Shown: in pieces, positions 26,979 to 35,757 of the stretch
Layout of the letters: every line of letters begins with the position of its first letter
How positions within the stretch are numbered: the first letter of the stretch is position 1
NCBI GenBank assembly: GCA_905479985.1
Contig: CAJQOM010000011.1
Location: forward strand, 1-64,000
Source: an uncultured Gammaproteobacteria bacterium
GTDB taxonomy: Bacteria; Pseudomonadota; Gammaproteobacteria; Nitrosococcales; Methylophagaceae
Reading direction: 5' to 3'
DNA length: 64,000 nt
The notes under the pieces: model-generated
Told to the model about the DNA's origin: nothing
The model's database searches: none
What the model saw: the letters and a program-made list of their open reading frames with translations, nothing else
Position numbers and translations under genes: made by a program

Positions 26979-27425
26979 ATGCTTGCCATTACCTTACATT
27001 TATTAGCTGCCGTTATCTGGGTCGGGGGTATGTTCTTCGCCTATATGGCTTTGCGACCTGCTGCGAGTTTTTTAGAACCCTCACTTCGGTTGCCGTTATG
27101 GTCACAAACTTTTAGACGCTTCTTCCCTTGGGTCTGGGTATCTGTGATTACATTACTCGCGTCTGGTTTTTGGATTATTAAGCAATATGGTGGCATGGGT
27201 GAAGTTGGGCCACATGTTCATATTATGTTGCTATTAGGCCTTATTATGATGCTGATGTTTATGCATGTGTTTTTTGCACCGCATAAAAAACTAGGTCGCG
27301 CCGTTGAAAGCCAAGACTGGGAAACCGGCGCCAAAGCGTTAAACCAAATTCGTTTACTGATTTCAATTAACCTGATGCTAGGCTTAATTACCACTGTCGT
27401 CGGCAGTGCTGGTCAGTATTACTAA
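26979..27425 (+). CDS. CopD-family small membrane protein
   Basis: A 148-residue protein with four hydrophobic segments. The opening LAITLHLLAAVIWVGGMFFAY and the central HVHIMLLLGLIMMLMFMH carry His residues in membrane segments, as in the CopD-like and UPF0093 families, where they may bind heme or copper. AGGAG precedes the ATG by about 6 bases. It follows the fumarase by 23 bases and precedes the transglycosylase by 12. The specific function is unknown. Confidence 0.75.
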   Translation: MLAITLHLLAAVIWVGGMFFAYMALRPAASFLEPSLRLPLWSQTFRRFFPWVWVSVITLLASGFWIIKQYGGMGEVGPHVHIMLLLGLIMMLMFMHVFFAPHKKLGRAVESQDWETGAKALNQIRLLISINLMLGLITTVVGSAGQYY

Positions 27426-27437
27426 ACGTTGAACACG

Positions 27438-28124
27438 ATGCTCATGCGCTTATTGTTATGCCTCTTCCTGCTGCCTAATCTGTGCGTTGCAGAGGGTATG
27501 ATTGAGCGTATTGAATCTGAAGGTGGCACAGTCGAATTTAGTAATCTCACCACGGTTAAAAAGAAAAAGCCGGTTAAAACGACCATTATTTACAAATATT
27601 CCGAATCTGATGATGTCATGGTGTTTACCAATAAAAAGCCGCAACATGTCACTGAGTTCGAAGTCTTAAAATACGATTGTTATGCCTGCAACCCTGACTC
27701 TAAAATTGACTGGTACCAGGTTAGGTTGAATCTAACCTCTTATTCCGATGCAGTCACTCAGGCAGCTAAAAAACATCAGGTCGATCCTGCATTAATACGC
27801 GCCTTAATGCATGCTGAGTCAGCCTTTAACCCCAATGCCACCTCTCACAAAGGCGCACAAGGTTTAATGCAATTAATGCCCGCCACTGCAAAAGAATTGG
27901 GTGTTGAAGATGCGCTAAACCCAGCTCAAAACATCGCAGGCGGCGCCAAGTACCTTGCTAAATTACTAAAACAATTTAATGGCAATATTCAACTTGCCAC
28001 GGCTGCTTATAATGCCGGACCGACGGCTGTGAGAAAATATAATGGCGTGCCGCCGTATAAAGAAACCGAAGTCTATGTCGAGCGTGTTGGTATACTACAT
28101 CAACGCTATCAAACGGCTCTTTAA
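27438..28124 (+). CDS. Lytic transglycosylase, SLT domain
   Basis: A 228-residue exported protein. A signal peptide (about 1-18, ending LCVA) is followed by a short beta-rich region of unknown function. The SLT domain then has the catalytic Glu in ALMHAESAFNP, with GAQGLMQLMPATA and AAYNAGPTAVRKYNG, the family motifs. It cleaves the glycan strands of peptidoglycan with anhydro-sugar formation. I chose the ATG at 27438; a TTG three codons earlier is in frame. The final VERVGILHQRY tail is typical. Confidence 0.9.
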   Translation: MLMRLLLCLFLLPNLCVAEGMIERIESEGGTVEFSNLTTVKKKKPVKTTIIYKYSESDDVMVFTNKKPQHVTEFEVLKYDCYACNPDSKIDWYQVRLNLTSYSDAVTQAAKKHQVDPALIRALMHAESAFNPNATSHKGAQGLMQLMPATAKELGVEDALNPAQNIAGGAKYLAKLLKQFNGNIQLATAAYNAGPTAVRKYNGVPPYKETEVYVERVGILHQRYQTAL

Positions 28125-28134
28125 TGATGAAACA

Positions 28135-28407
28135 ATGAAAAGTATAAAGAAATTTCTGGCCGAGAATGACAAACTCATCCACTCCACCATGCAAAAAATC
28201 ACTTCCCATGTCCAGCGACGTAAGGGTGAATGGGTCTTTAACACGGTCTTAGTTGATGGCCAAGAAGTGCCTTTTAAATACAAACGCCAAAAAACTTACA
28301 AATCGCTACAAGGTGCACGGGTTGATATCATTTACTATCCGGATACCGAATCTGTCGCAGGAATGGACTTCGAAATAATGAAAGTGGTGAAAATTAATAT
28401 TTCTTAA
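28135..28407 (+). CDS. Small hypothetical protein
   Basis: A 90-residue soluble, basic protein beginning MKSIKKFLAENDKLIHS. It contains WVFNTVLVDGQEVPFKYKRQ and ends KVVKINIS, which reads as a small beta-rich domain. The pattern looks like a conserved gammaproteobacterial small protein, but I cannot name a family. The start at 28135 is chosen because the longer frame overlaps the upstream transglycosylase gene. The gap to that gene is 10 bases, so the two probably share a transcript. Confidence 0.65.
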   Translation: MKSIKKFLAENDKLIHSTMQKITSHVQRRKGEWVFNTVLVDGQEVPFKYKRQKTYKSLQGARVDIIYYPDTESVAGMDFEIMKVVKINIS

Positions 28408-28446
28408 TATGGCTGGCATCATCACCACGCTCGCTAAGGACACAAC

Positions 28447-29163
28447 ATGAGCAAGACAGAACAAGCGGCATTAAAAGCCAGAACCTTATTTAACACCCGT
28501 TGTGATGGCGTGTTAAGTACCCATTCAATCGACCTCCCTGGCTATCCTTTTGGCTCTATTACGCCCTACTGTATTAATCGTGATGGCCAGCCCGTTATTC
28601 TCATCAGCACCATTGCACAACATACCCGCAATATCCTCGCTGATAATAAAGTATCTTTGATTGCCTACGATCCCCAAACTGATGATACCCAAGCCGCGGG
28701 ACGCGTTACCTACATCGCTAATGCCGTAAAAATTGACGATGAAGACATCGCAGAACGTTATTACCGCTTCTATCCCATGTCTCGTAACTTCCATAAAACG
28801 CACAATTTCAATTTCTATACGCTCGACTTTGTACGCGTTCGCTATATCGGTGGTTTTGGTGAAATCTATTGGATTGAGAAAGATGATTTCCTTAAAGCTA
28901 ACCCGTTTAGTTTTGAAGAAGAAACTGGCATCGTTGAGCATATGAATGCTGATCATCAAGATGCGATGAATCACTACTGTGATTTATTTGAACTTGCTTA
29001 TGATGCTGATAACTTACCAAAACTAGTCGGTATTGATAGCGAAGGTTTTGAGCTTCGTATTGGTGGACGATTAGAACGACTTCAGTTTGATTCGGCTATT
29101 AGTAATACTTTGGAAGCTAGGCAGGCTTTGGTGGAATTGGCTAGAAGGCCAATATCCGTATAA
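28447..29163 (+). CDS. HugZ-family heme-binding/pyridoxamine oxidase-like protein
   Basis: A 238-residue protein with an N-terminal split-barrel fold (GVLSTHSIDLPGYPFGSITPY) of the pyridoxamine 5'-phosphate oxidase-like superfamily. A C-terminal DUF2470-type domain includes IVEHMNADHQDAMNHYC, the segment that holds heme-ligand His in HugZ proteins. Members use or degrade heme to release iron. FGEIYWIE and FYPMSRNFHK are further family segments. AAGGA lies 6 bases before the ATG. True heme degradation is inferred from the family only. Confidence 0.82.
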   Translation: MSKTEQAALKARTLFNTRCDGVLSTHSIDLPGYPFGSITPYCINRDGQPVILISTIAQHTRNILADNKVSLIAYDPQTDDTQAAGRVTYIANAVKIDDEDIAERYYRFYPMSRNFHKTHNFNFYTLDFVRVRYIGGFGEIYWIEKDDFLKANPFSFEEETGIVEHMNADHQDAMNHYCDLFELAYDADNLPKLVGIDSEGFELRIGGRLERLQFDSAISNTLEARQALVELARRPISV

Positions 29164-29200
29164 TTTTTTTACCATAAGGTAATGGAATACATATTGTGGA

Positions 29201-29228
29201 AATCAAGAGGTCAGCCAGCTTGATCTCT
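29201..29228. repeat. 28-bp direct repeat, left copy
   Basis: This sequence recurs at 30014-30041 with one mismatch, at position 6 (A here, T there). Both copies carry the core AGGTCAGCCAGCTTGATCTC. The left copy also has an ATCAAG/CTTGAT inverted repeat. The two copies bracket the CDGSH gene. Confidence 0.85.
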
Positions 29229-29399
29229 TCCCATCAGCCCTCTCCACTCTTAATGAATCTAATTCAGGGATCACACTTTCCCGTTTTATCCGACAATATT
29301 CCTGTCCTAGAATAGAGAAAAGTAGTGTGCGTAACTCTTGCTCCCCAGCAATTCACGACGTATTCTAAAGTTACCACTTCATCACCAATGGAGAATCTG

Positions 29400-30011
29400 A
29401 TGAACCCAAAAATAACCATGATCCCCAACGGACCGCTGAAATTGGAATCTCACTCCCCCATCCTTTTTAAAGATGGAAAACAACTTGATATACAGGGAAC
29501 TGCCTATCTTTGTCGATGTGGGCTATCGAAAAACAAACCGTTTTGTGATGGGGAACATGCTAAAAGCAACTTTAACAGCTCGAGTGAAATAGAGGAGGAA
29601 TTACTTCAGGAATATCCCGGCGAGAAGATTACGATTCATTTTAACCGGTCCATCTGCTCGGGCGCTTCCGAATGCGTTCGGGGACTGCCTTCGGTCTTCA
29701 AAAGTGATAATAGTGAAGATTGGATCCGTCCCAATGAAAATCGTGCCGAGCACATCGTTACCACAATAAATAAATGTCCCTCAGGTGCCCTTTCCTACAG
29801 CATTGCCGATCGCTTAGAAATTGATGGTCGAGATATCGCGATAATTAGTATCGTAGAAAATGGCCCATATGATGTAGAAGGCGTTGAGGTTTCGGATAAA
29901 CCGACCCCGACCAACGCCTCCTCAAGCAAAATGTCACTTTGCCGATGCGGGCACTCAAAAAACAAACCTTTTTGCGACTACTCTCATGCCGAAAAAGGGT
30001 GGAAAGAGTAA
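29400..30011 (+). CDS. CDGSH-Fer4_19-CDGSH iron-sulfur protein
   Basis: A 203-residue soluble protein. A CDGSH-type [2Fe-2S] domain at about residues 36-55 (C-R-C-G, then PFCDGEH, ligands C38, C40, C49, H53) is followed by a YjdI/Fer4_19-like domain with SICSGASECVRG and NKCPSGALSY. A second CDGSH motif closes the protein (C181, C183, C192, H196). The first has Gly-Glu and the second Tyr-Ser before the His. It may carry electrons or clusters; the partner is unknown. The ATG at 29400 has GGAG 8 bases upstream; frame continues 75 bases further 5'. It uses GGA, CGG and CCC codons more freely than its neighbours and sits between 28-bp direct repeats, suggesting transfer. Confidence 0.88.
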   Translation: MNPKITMIPNGPLKLESHSPILFKDGKQLDIQGTAYLCRCGLSKNKPFCDGEHAKSNFNSSSEIEEELLQEYPGEKITIHFNRSICSGASECVRGLPSVFKSDNSEDWIRPNENRAEHIVTTINKCPSGALSYSIADRLEIDGRDIAIISIVENGPYDVEGVEVSDKPTPTNASSSKMSLCRCGHSKNKPFCDYSHAEKGWKE

Positions 30012-30013
30012 GG

Positions 30014-30041
30014 AATCATGAGGTCAGCCAGCTTGATCTCT
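30014..30041. repeat. 28-bp direct repeat, right copy
   Basis: The second copy of the repeat at 29201-29228, identical in 27 of 28 positions. It begins 2 bases after the stop of the CDGSH gene. Confidence 0.85.
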
Positions 30042-30065
30042 GATTGCTAAGTAGACAAGACAGCC

Positions 30066-30152
30066 GTAGGTTGAATTGAAAAATGAAACCTGATGCTTTT
30101 TGTTATGATGATATCAACTCGTTGGGTATCATTATCACTCAACCTAACCTAC
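30066..30152. mobile_element. MITE-like imperfect palindrome
   Basis: The 87-base element starts GTAGGTTG and ends CAACCTAACCTAC. Its two arms pair imperfectly over about 30 bases, with GTAGGTT, TTGA, ATGA and ACC blocks in matching order. The arms resemble the GTAGGTTGGGT-type palindromes scattered between genes in many bacteria. It has no coding capacity. Confidence 0.5.
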
Positions 30153-30180
30153 TACTAAGACATAAGCTGCTTACTTATAA

Positions 30181-30813
30181 ATGAAACCAACTATGCGACT
30201 TTTAACTCTTCTTTTAGCGTGTTTACTTTCTGCCTGTAGCTCAGTGCCACTGATACAGGAGAATATTAACGATGAGCACCTTGAGTCTAATGCTCGATAC
30301 GACGCACTTGTTCATGCTATAAAAACACAACCCACCCTACCGGCAATAACAGAATTAAGGCAAGTTACTGTTTTAACAACTGGTTATAAAGAAAACTCAT
30401 CTAATGAGCAGGTGCAAAACCAGTTCTTATTTGAAGCCATTGAGACTGAGAACTGGGCGCTCTGCCTTCAAAAAACTAACGAAGGTTTAGCATCAAATTA
30501 CGCGAGTTTAAACAGCCATTTCGGCGCGATGGTGTGTAATATCGAATCGGGCAATGCTATACAAGGTCAGTATCACGAGTCTGTCTTTAACCAATTGTTA
30601 GAAGCCATTTGGACAACGGGTGATGGCGAATCCATTGACACCGCATTTCAAGTTATCAATATCGCTGATAGAGATGCCTTTATTGAGTTTCATGCTTTGG
30701 ATCTTATAAAACAGAGTATTACCCGCCGAGATGGGCAGAACTATGATGTGGTCACCATTTATGACCTCGAAAAAGATGAGGTGTTTGAGTGGTATTTTAC
30801 GCAATTAAAATAG
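30181..30813 (+). CDS. DUF4919 lipoprotein
   Basis: A 210-residue exported lipoprotein with the lipobox LLSAC (lipidated C19) after a short basic-hydrophobic leader. The C-terminal half has TGDGESIDTAFQVI and IADRDAFIEF, typical of DUF4919 proteins. The family function is unknown. There is no clear ribosome site, and an ATG four codons in (30193) is the alternative start. It converges on bioA, whose stop lies 14 bases beyond. Confidence 0.8.
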   Translation: MKPTMRLLTLLLACLLSACSSVPLIQENINDEHLESNARYDALVHAIKTQPTLPAITELRQVTVLTTGYKENSSNEQVQNQFLFEAIETENWALCLQKTNEGLASNYASLNSHFGAMVCNIESGNAIQGQYHESVFNQLLEAIWTTGDGESIDTAFQVINIADRDAFIEFHALDLIKQSITRRDGQNYDVVTIYDLEKDEVFEWYFTQLK

Positions 30814-30827
30814 TTACTTTTTTAGCT

Positions 30828-32129
30828 TTAACTATTTCTGTTGTTTAATTCTACTAATATTTTGCCCATTGCTGATGTCAGTTGGCTAAGTTCATCAGAC
30901 TGAATAATATACGGCGGCATAATATAAATAAGATTTTTAAAAGGTCTGATCCAAACCCCTTGATCAACAATAAATTTGGGCAACCACGTCATTTGCTCCC
31001 AAATCATGTCGTGTAGCTCGATTATGCCTATCGCGCCTTTCACTCTGACCTCTTTAACCAATGGATCGGCTTGATAATCGGCTAGTTCTGTCAGTAATTT
31101 CTGCTCTATCCGTTTGACCTTGTTCTGCCAGTCTGATGCCAGTAAAACATCAATACTCGCTGATGCCACTTTGCAGGCTAAGGGGTTGGCCATAAAGGTC
31201 GGTCCATGCATCAAAACACCATCGTTATCAGCACTGATGCCTTTGGCGACTTTGTCATTACACAATGTTGCGGCCAAGGTCATGTAACCGCCGGTTAATG
31301 CTTTTCCTAGGCAGAGTATATCTGGGCAAATATCCGCTTGTTCATAGGCAAATAAGGTCCCGGTTCGGCCAAAGCCTGTGGCAATTTCATCTAGGATTAA
31401 TAATACATTGTGTTGATCGCAAAGCTGCCTGACTTGGCGAAGGTATTCTGGGCAATAAACCCGCATACCGCCAGCACCTTGTACTAAGGGTTCGAGAATG
31501 ACGGCTGCTAATTCGTGTTGATGCGTTTCAATCAATGTTTTGAATTCGGCAATATCATCGTCTTGCCAATCTTCATCACGCAGGCAAGTCGGCGCTGGTG
31601 CAAAAATCTGTTTTGCTAGCACTTGTTCGAATAGATTGTGCATGCCATTTTCAGGGTCGCTGACAGACATTGCCCCAAAGGTATCCCCGTGATAACCATT
31701 TCGTAACGTTAGGATTTTTTGCTTTTGCGTTTGTCCTTGAGCAAACCAATATTGAATCGCCATTTTAATCGCGACTTCAACCGCCACGGAACCTGAGTCA
31801 GCAAAAAAGACGTATTGCAAAGGTTCGGCCGTGATATCAATGAGTTTTCGGGCGAGCTCAACTGCAGGTGGGTGGGTTAAACCACCGAACATGACATGTG
31901 CCATATCATCGATTTGGTTTTTAGCTGCATGATTTAATTCGGGATGATTATAACCATGAATGGCAGACCACCAAGATGACATGCCATCAATGATTTTTCT
32001 GCCATCGCTGAGTGTAAGATGAACGCCTTGCGCTGATACCACTTCGTGGATCTGGCCGGGGTGCTTTACGCTGCTATACGGATGCCATATGTGTTGGGCA
32101 TCAAAACTGAGGTTATCTAGATCTTGCAT
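30828..32129 (-). CDS. bioA: Adenosylmethionine-8-amino-7-oxononanoate aminotransferase
   Basis: A 433-residue class III PLP aminotransferase that converts KAPA to DAPA in biotin synthesis using S-adenosylmethionine as amino donor. Key motifs are SSWWSAIHGYNHPEL (substrate site), GYHGDTFGAMSVSD, the PLP-ring DEIATGFGRTG and the Schiff-base Lys in CLGKALTGGYM. HGPTFMANPLACKVA is the BioA-type segment. Its length matches E. coli BioA (429). No other bio genes are nearby. It lies 49 bases after iscA on the same strand. Confidence 0.97.
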   Translation of the reverse strand: MQDLDNLSFDAQHIWHPYSSVKHPGQIHEVVSAQGVHLTLSDGRKIIDGMSSWWSAIHGYNHPELNHAAKNQIDDMAHVMFGGLTHPPAVELARKLIDITAEPLQYVFFADSGSVAVEVAIKMAIQYWFAQGQTQKQKILTLRNGYHGDTFGAMSVSDPENGMHNLFEQVLAKQIFAPAPTCLRDEDWQDDDIAEFKTLIETHQHELAAVILEPLVQGAGGMRVYCPEYLRQVRQLCDQHNVLLILDEIATGFGRTGTLFAYEQADICPDILCLGKALTGGYMTLAATLCNDKVAKGISADNDGVLMHGPTFMANPLACKVASASIDVLLASDWQNKVKRIEQKLLTELADYQADPLVKEVRVKGAIGIIELHDMIWEQMTWLPKFIVDQGVWIRPFKNLIYIMPPYIIQSDELSQLTSAMGKILVELNNRNS

Positions 32130-32178
32130 AACAAGATCATAGCAGTGTTGGCATTACTATCGGAAGTTTGACGCTTGT

Positions 32179-32505
32179 TTATTTAGTCAGACTAAAACTT
32201 TCACCACAACCGCACTCTGATACGGCGTTAGGATTATTAAATTTAAAGCTTTGGTTTAAGCCTTCTTTAACAAAATCCAATTCGGTGTCGTCAATGATTT
32301 CCATGCTTTTTTTATCAACAACGACTTTGACATCATCACGCTCAATTACGATGTCATCATCTGTGACTGATTCTGCGTAATCAAGGGCATATTTATAACC
32401 AGAACAACCGCTTTCTGTCACGCCCACACGTAAGCCGACACCTGAGCCACGTTTGGCTATCATGTCTCGAATACGGTTTGCAGCTGATTCTGTTACTGTG
32501 ATCAC
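32179..32505 (-). CDS. iscA: Iron-sulfur cluster assembly protein IscA
   Basis: A 108-residue A-type carrier. The three conserved Cys are present in ESGCSGYKY and ECGCGESF, with the C-terminal ESFSL ending typical of IscA. It begins MITVTESAANRIRDM. A-type carriers accept clusters or iron and pass them to apo-proteins. It lies 6 bases after iscR. iscS and iscU, which usually stand between them, are absent here. ErpA or SufA naming is possible since the family is closely related, but the iscR context favours IscA. Confidence 0.88.
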   Translation of the reverse strand: MITVTESAANRIRDMIAKRGSGVGLRVGVTESGCSGYKYALDYAESVTDDDIVIERDDVKVVVDKKSMEIIDDTELDFVKEGLNQSFKFNNPNAVSECGCGESFSLTK

Positions 32506-32511
32506 GCTTTG

Positions 32512-32967
32512 TTACCCCATTGCTTCAAATTTGATGACTTTCTCGCCATCGCCATTATTTTTCGCTTTGTGATCTTTAACCACTTGGCCTAGTGTGATGC
32601 TACTCAAGTATAGTCGAATTTGATCACTCAAACTTTGCCATATTTCGTGGCTTAGGCATTGTTCTCCATTATCGCAATTACCCTTACCTTCGCAGCGTGT
32701 TGCATCGACCTTTTCATCGACAGCAGAAACCACATCTAATACTGTTACTTCATCGGCTGAACGGCTTAAACGATAGCCGCCACCCGGACCACGTGAGCTA
32801 ATCACCAGTCCTTGACGACGTAAATTAGCAAATAGTTGCTCTAAATAGGATAAAGAAATGCCTTGGCGATCAGAAATATCGGCTAATGTAATAGGCCGAA
32901 TGCCATAATTTAGACTTAAATCTAGCATTGCGGTGACGGCATAGCGGCCTTTGGTTGTCAATCTCAT
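32512..32967 (-). CDS. iscR: Fe-S cluster-sensing transcription regulator IscR
   Basis: A 151-residue Rrf2-family regulator starting [17 protein letters not shown] with a winged-helix domain. The cluster ligands are C92, C98, C104 and H107, at the spacing of E. coli IscR. With a [2Fe-2S] cluster it represses its own operon; apo-IscR acts on other sites. The ATG at 32967 has AGGG about 9 bases upstream; a TTG one codon earlier is in frame. It is followed by iscA after 6 bases. A close match to a type 1 site lies upstream, so it is likely autoregulated. Confidence 0.95.
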   Translation of the reverse strand: MRLTTKGRYAVTAMLDLSLNYGIRPITLADISDRQGISLSYLEQLFANLRRQGLVISSRGPGGGYRLSRSADEVTVLDVVSAVDEKVDATRCEGKGNCDNGEQCLSHEIWQSLSDQIRLYLSSITLGQVVKDHKAKNNGDGEKVIKFEAMG

Positions 32968-33026
32968 CAAAATATCCCTCTATTTACTAGATGTTTTTAT
33001 TATTATTTGATATCTGAAATTTTCAC

Positions 33027-33051
33027 ATACCCGACTATTTTGGTCAACTAC
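33027..33051 (-). promoter_or_regulatory. IscR type 1 binding site upstream of iscR
   Basis: Read on the minus strand, this 25-base stretch matches the published type 1 consensus (half-sites of the YYGACT and AGTCRRSTAT kind) at 23 of 25 positions. It starts 60 bases before the iscR ATG. A TTGACC hexamer inside it may be the -35 element. It predicts repression by cluster-loaded IscR. Confidence 0.8.
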
Positions 33052-33072
33052 TTTTGGGTGAATTCACCTATT

Positions 33073-33867
33073 TTATTTGGGTGAATCAGTCTTTTCACCC
33101 ATTTCTTTGTCTAAATCGCAGTCTGCTAGATCGGGCATTTTGATATTTGGGATTTCGCCACCGAGTAAATGTATCGTTTCACACAAGGTATCAACCCGTT
33201 TATCCATTGCGTGGATATGCTCAATTAAACCATGGATCGCTGTGGCCACCGGATCCAATGTTTCACTTGATGTACCGTAGGCGTCAAAGCCTACTTCTTG
33301 TGCCAATTTTTGTTTTTGTTTTTGATCTTCTGTTAAGGCATTTTTAACAATCCGGCCTGGCACGCCGATAACGGTTTGCTCAGCTAAGACATCTTTTGTC
33401 ACAACGGCATTTGAGCCTATACGCGCACCCTCATGCAATGTAATCGGCCCTAATACTTTTGCTCCGGCACCGACGACAACATTATTCGCTAATGTAGGAT
33501 GACGTTTGCCCTCTTTCCACGATGTGCCACCTAACGTCACGCCATGATAAAGCGTGCAATCATCACCGATTTCGGCCGTTTCCCCAATCACGACGCCCAT
33601 GCCATGATCAATAAAGAATCGACGGCCAATTTTGGCACCTGGATGGATTTCAATCCCGGTTACCCAACGGCTAAACATCGATAAGAAACGGGCAAACCAC
33701 TTGACCTTATGCTGCCACAACCAGTGACTTAAACGGTGCCATTGAACGGCATGTACGCCGGGATAGGTTGTGATAATTTCAAACACTGTTCTGGCAGCAG
33801 GATCACGATCAAAAACACAGCTGATATCTTCTTTGATATGTTGCCAGATGCTGACTTTGTCATTCAT
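33073..33867 (-). CDS. cysE: Serine O-acetyltransferase
   Basis: A 264-residue enzyme that acetylates serine for cysteine synthesis. An N-terminal helical domain is followed by a left-handed beta-helix of hexapeptide repeats from about residue 65. The active-site region is [20 protein letters not shown] and GVTLGG, with conserved His and Asp. The C-terminal tail is longer than in the shortest CysE and is Lys/Asp rich. The start overlaps the trmJ stop in an ATGA. It is upstream of iscR and probably supplies cysteine for Fe-S assembly, as in related bacteria. Confidence 0.94.
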   Translation of the reverse strand: MNDKVSIWQHIKEDISCVFDRDPAARTVFEIITTYPGVHAVQWHRLSHWLWQHKVKWFARFLSMFSRWVTGIEIHPGAKIGRRFFIDHGMGVVIGETAEIGDDCTLYHGVTLGGTSWKEGKRHPTLANNVVVGAGAKVLGPITLHEGARIGSNAVVTKDVLAEQTVIGVPGRIVKNALTEDQKQKQKLAQEVGFDAYGTSSETLDPVATAIHGLIEHIHAMDKRVDTLCETIHLLGGEIPNIKMPDLADCDLDKEMGEKTDSPK

Positions 33868-34598
33868 GAACGTTCACCTTTATTATTTTCTGCCGCACGC
33901 AGGATACCATGTAAAATTTGTAGTTCATTTCGGTCTAAATCTGCACGATTAAATACCCGTTTTAATCGACGCATTAGGTTTTTGGGGTTAGCAGGATCTA
34001 GGAAGCCAATTTCTGTCAGACTTTGTTCAAAATGTTGATACAGATGGTCTAAATCCTTGGCGTCTATCGCTTCTCTGTCTTCACCTATACGCCCGACCTC
34101 TATACTCGGGTCAAAGCTCATCTTGAGTTCATAGGCGAACACTTGCACTGCTGCCGCTAAATTTAATGAACTATAATCTGGGTTAGCCGGGATATTAATC
34201 AGATGATGGCAACGATCTAACTCTTCATTCGATAAACCTGAATGTTCACGGCCAAATAAGATTGCTGTTTGGGTGTCATCCGGCTGCTGCTGGATTTGCT
34301 CAACGGCTTGTCTCGGATCAACGACTGGCACTGGGAGGTGACGCAACCTTGCACTCATACCAAAAACTTGGTGGCAGCCCGCTATGGCTGACACTAAATC
34401 ACTATGTACCGTGGCATTCGCAAGTACATCGTCAGCCCCCGACGCCCGCGCTGTGGCTTCAGCATTCGGATAATGTAATGGTTCAACCAAATGTAGCTTT
34501 GTTAAGCCCATTGTTTTCATGGCGCGTGCCGCAGCACCGATATTTCCGGGATGCGTTGTGCCCACCAGCACAAAGCGAATATTATCTAATGAGTTCAT
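33864..34598 (-). CDS. trmJ: tRNA (cytidine/uridine-2'-O-)-methyltransferase TrmJ
   Basis: A 244-residue SPOUT-fold enzyme that methylates the ribose of residue 32 in tRNA. The N-terminal [26 protein letters not shown] and the knot motifs [15 protein letters not shown] and [15 protein letters not shown] are typical (given here in part). The C-terminal extension (about 170-244) is the TrmJ-specific tail that binds tRNA. The start overlaps the queA stop, and the stop overlaps the cysE start, so queA-trmJ-cysE form a tight operon. TrmJ/cysE/iscR neighbourhood is common in gammaproteobacteria. Confidence 0.94.
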   Translation of the reverse strand: MNSLDNIRFVLVGTTHPGNIGAAARAMKTMGLTKLHLVEPLHYPNAEATARASGADDVLANATVHSDLVSAIAGCHQVFGMSARLRHLPVPVVDPRQAVEQIQQQPDDTQTAILFGREHSGLSNEELDRCHHLINIPANPDYSSLNLAAAVQVFAYELKMSFDPSIEVGRIGEDREAIDAKDLDHLYQHFEQSLTEIGFLDPANPKNLMRRLKRVFNRADLDRNELQILHGILRAAENNKGERS

Positions 34599-35626
34599 CG
34601 TGTTTTCCGAATGATAAACATGGCATCACCGTAACTAAAGAAACGGTATTGCTGTTCAACCGCATGTTGGTATGCGTGCAAAATATTGTCTCTTCCCGCA
34701 AATGCTGACACCAGCATTAATAGGGTTGATTCTGATAAATGAAAGTTGGTTATCATCGCATCAACTTGCTTAAAGTCATAGCCAGGATAGATAAAAATAT
34801 CCGTTTCGCCTTCAAAAGGTGCAATCTGGCCTGATTGCGATGCACTTTCTAATGCTCTGACGCTGGTTGTGCCGACGGCAATCACCCTGCCGCCTCTGGC
34901 TTTGGTATCGCGAAGTTGTTGGCATACTTGTTCTGATACTTCGATCCGTTCTGAATGCATTTGATGGGTTTTTATGTCATCTACCCGTACCGGTTGAAAT
35001 GTACCCGCGCCTACGTGCAGTGTGACTTCAGCGGTTTCAATGCCTAACTCTGCCAGCGTATCCAGCATCGCGTGGTCAAAATGTAAACCCGCTGTGGGTG
35101 CTGCAACGGCACCTGTGTGCTGGGCATAGACAGTCTGATAGCGATCGGCATCACTTTGTGCCACCTCTCTTTCTATATAAGGTGGCAATGGCAAACGGCC
35201 GTGTTGCTCTAATAGGCTAGTCACCGATTCCTCATGATGAAAAACCAATTCAAACAAAGCGTCTTGCCGGCCAAGGACTTCGGCATCTAGCTTTTCTTCT
35301 AGCCTTAAATGTCGACCGGCACCGGGTGATTTACTACTGCGAATATGGGCCAATACGCGATGCTCATCTAGCACACGCTCAACCAGCACCTCGACTTTGC
35401 CGCCGCTGTCTTTATGGCCTAATAAGCGTGCTGGGATGACCTTGGTATTATTAAACACCAATAAATCATTTGGCTCTAATAACGACGTTAAGTCGGCAAA
35501 TTGTTGGTCTTGTAACTCACCCGTTTCGCCATGCAATGTCAATAAACGGCTAGCCGTTCTATCTGGCATAGGGAATTGAGCAATTAGGTTAGTAGGACAA
35601 TCAAATTTAAAATCAGTTAATTTCAT
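34595..35626 (-). CDS. queA: S-adenosylmethionine:tRNA ribosyltransferase-isomerase
   Basis: A 343-residue enzyme of queuosine synthesis that moves the ribosyl part of S-adenosylmethionine to 7-aminomethyl-7-deazaguanine at tRNA position 34. Family motifs are [21 protein letters not shown] at the start (split here), [25 protein letters not shown] and YPGYDFK...[15 protein letters not shown] (in parts). Length agrees with E. coli QueA (356). Its stop overlaps the trmJ start by 4 bases. No tgt gene follows, unlike many genomes. Confidence 0.96.
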   Translation of the reverse strand: MKLTDFKFDCPTNLIAQFPMPDRTASRLLTLHGETGELQDQQFADLTSLLEPNDLLVFNNTKVIPARLLGHKDSGGKVEVLVERVLDEHRVLAHIRSSKSPGAGRHLRLEEKLDAEVLGRQDALFELVFHHEESVTSLLEQHGRLPLPPYIEREVAQSDADRYQTVYAQHTGAVAAPTAGLHFDHAMLDTLAELGIETAEVTLHVGAGTFQPVRVDDIKTHQMHSERIEVSEQVCQQLRDTKARGGRVIAVGTTSVRALESASQSGQIAPFEGETDIFIYPGYDFKQVDAMITNFHLSESTLLMLVSAFAGRDNILHAYQHAVEQQYRFFSYGDAMFIIRKTR

Positions 35627-35757
35627 CCATTGATCATAACAAACTGGCCTGTTTTTTCATTGCTTTACGGTTATTTTTATTTTAGGCATAAAGTCTAAAA
35701 GTCATCTAGGCTAAGGCTTCCCATAAAATAAGACTTCCCTAAAGGACTTTCAATCGC

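Noticed and set aside
28042-28134. Longer N-terminus of the 90-residue hypothetical protein, starting inside the transglycosylase gene
   Set aside because: It would overlap 80 bases of a well-supported gene; the ATG at 28135 gives a cleaner start.
29201-30152. A complete insertion sequence around the CDGSH gene
   Set aside because: There is no transposase and the flanking repeats are direct, not inverted. It may still be a cassette, but not an IS element.
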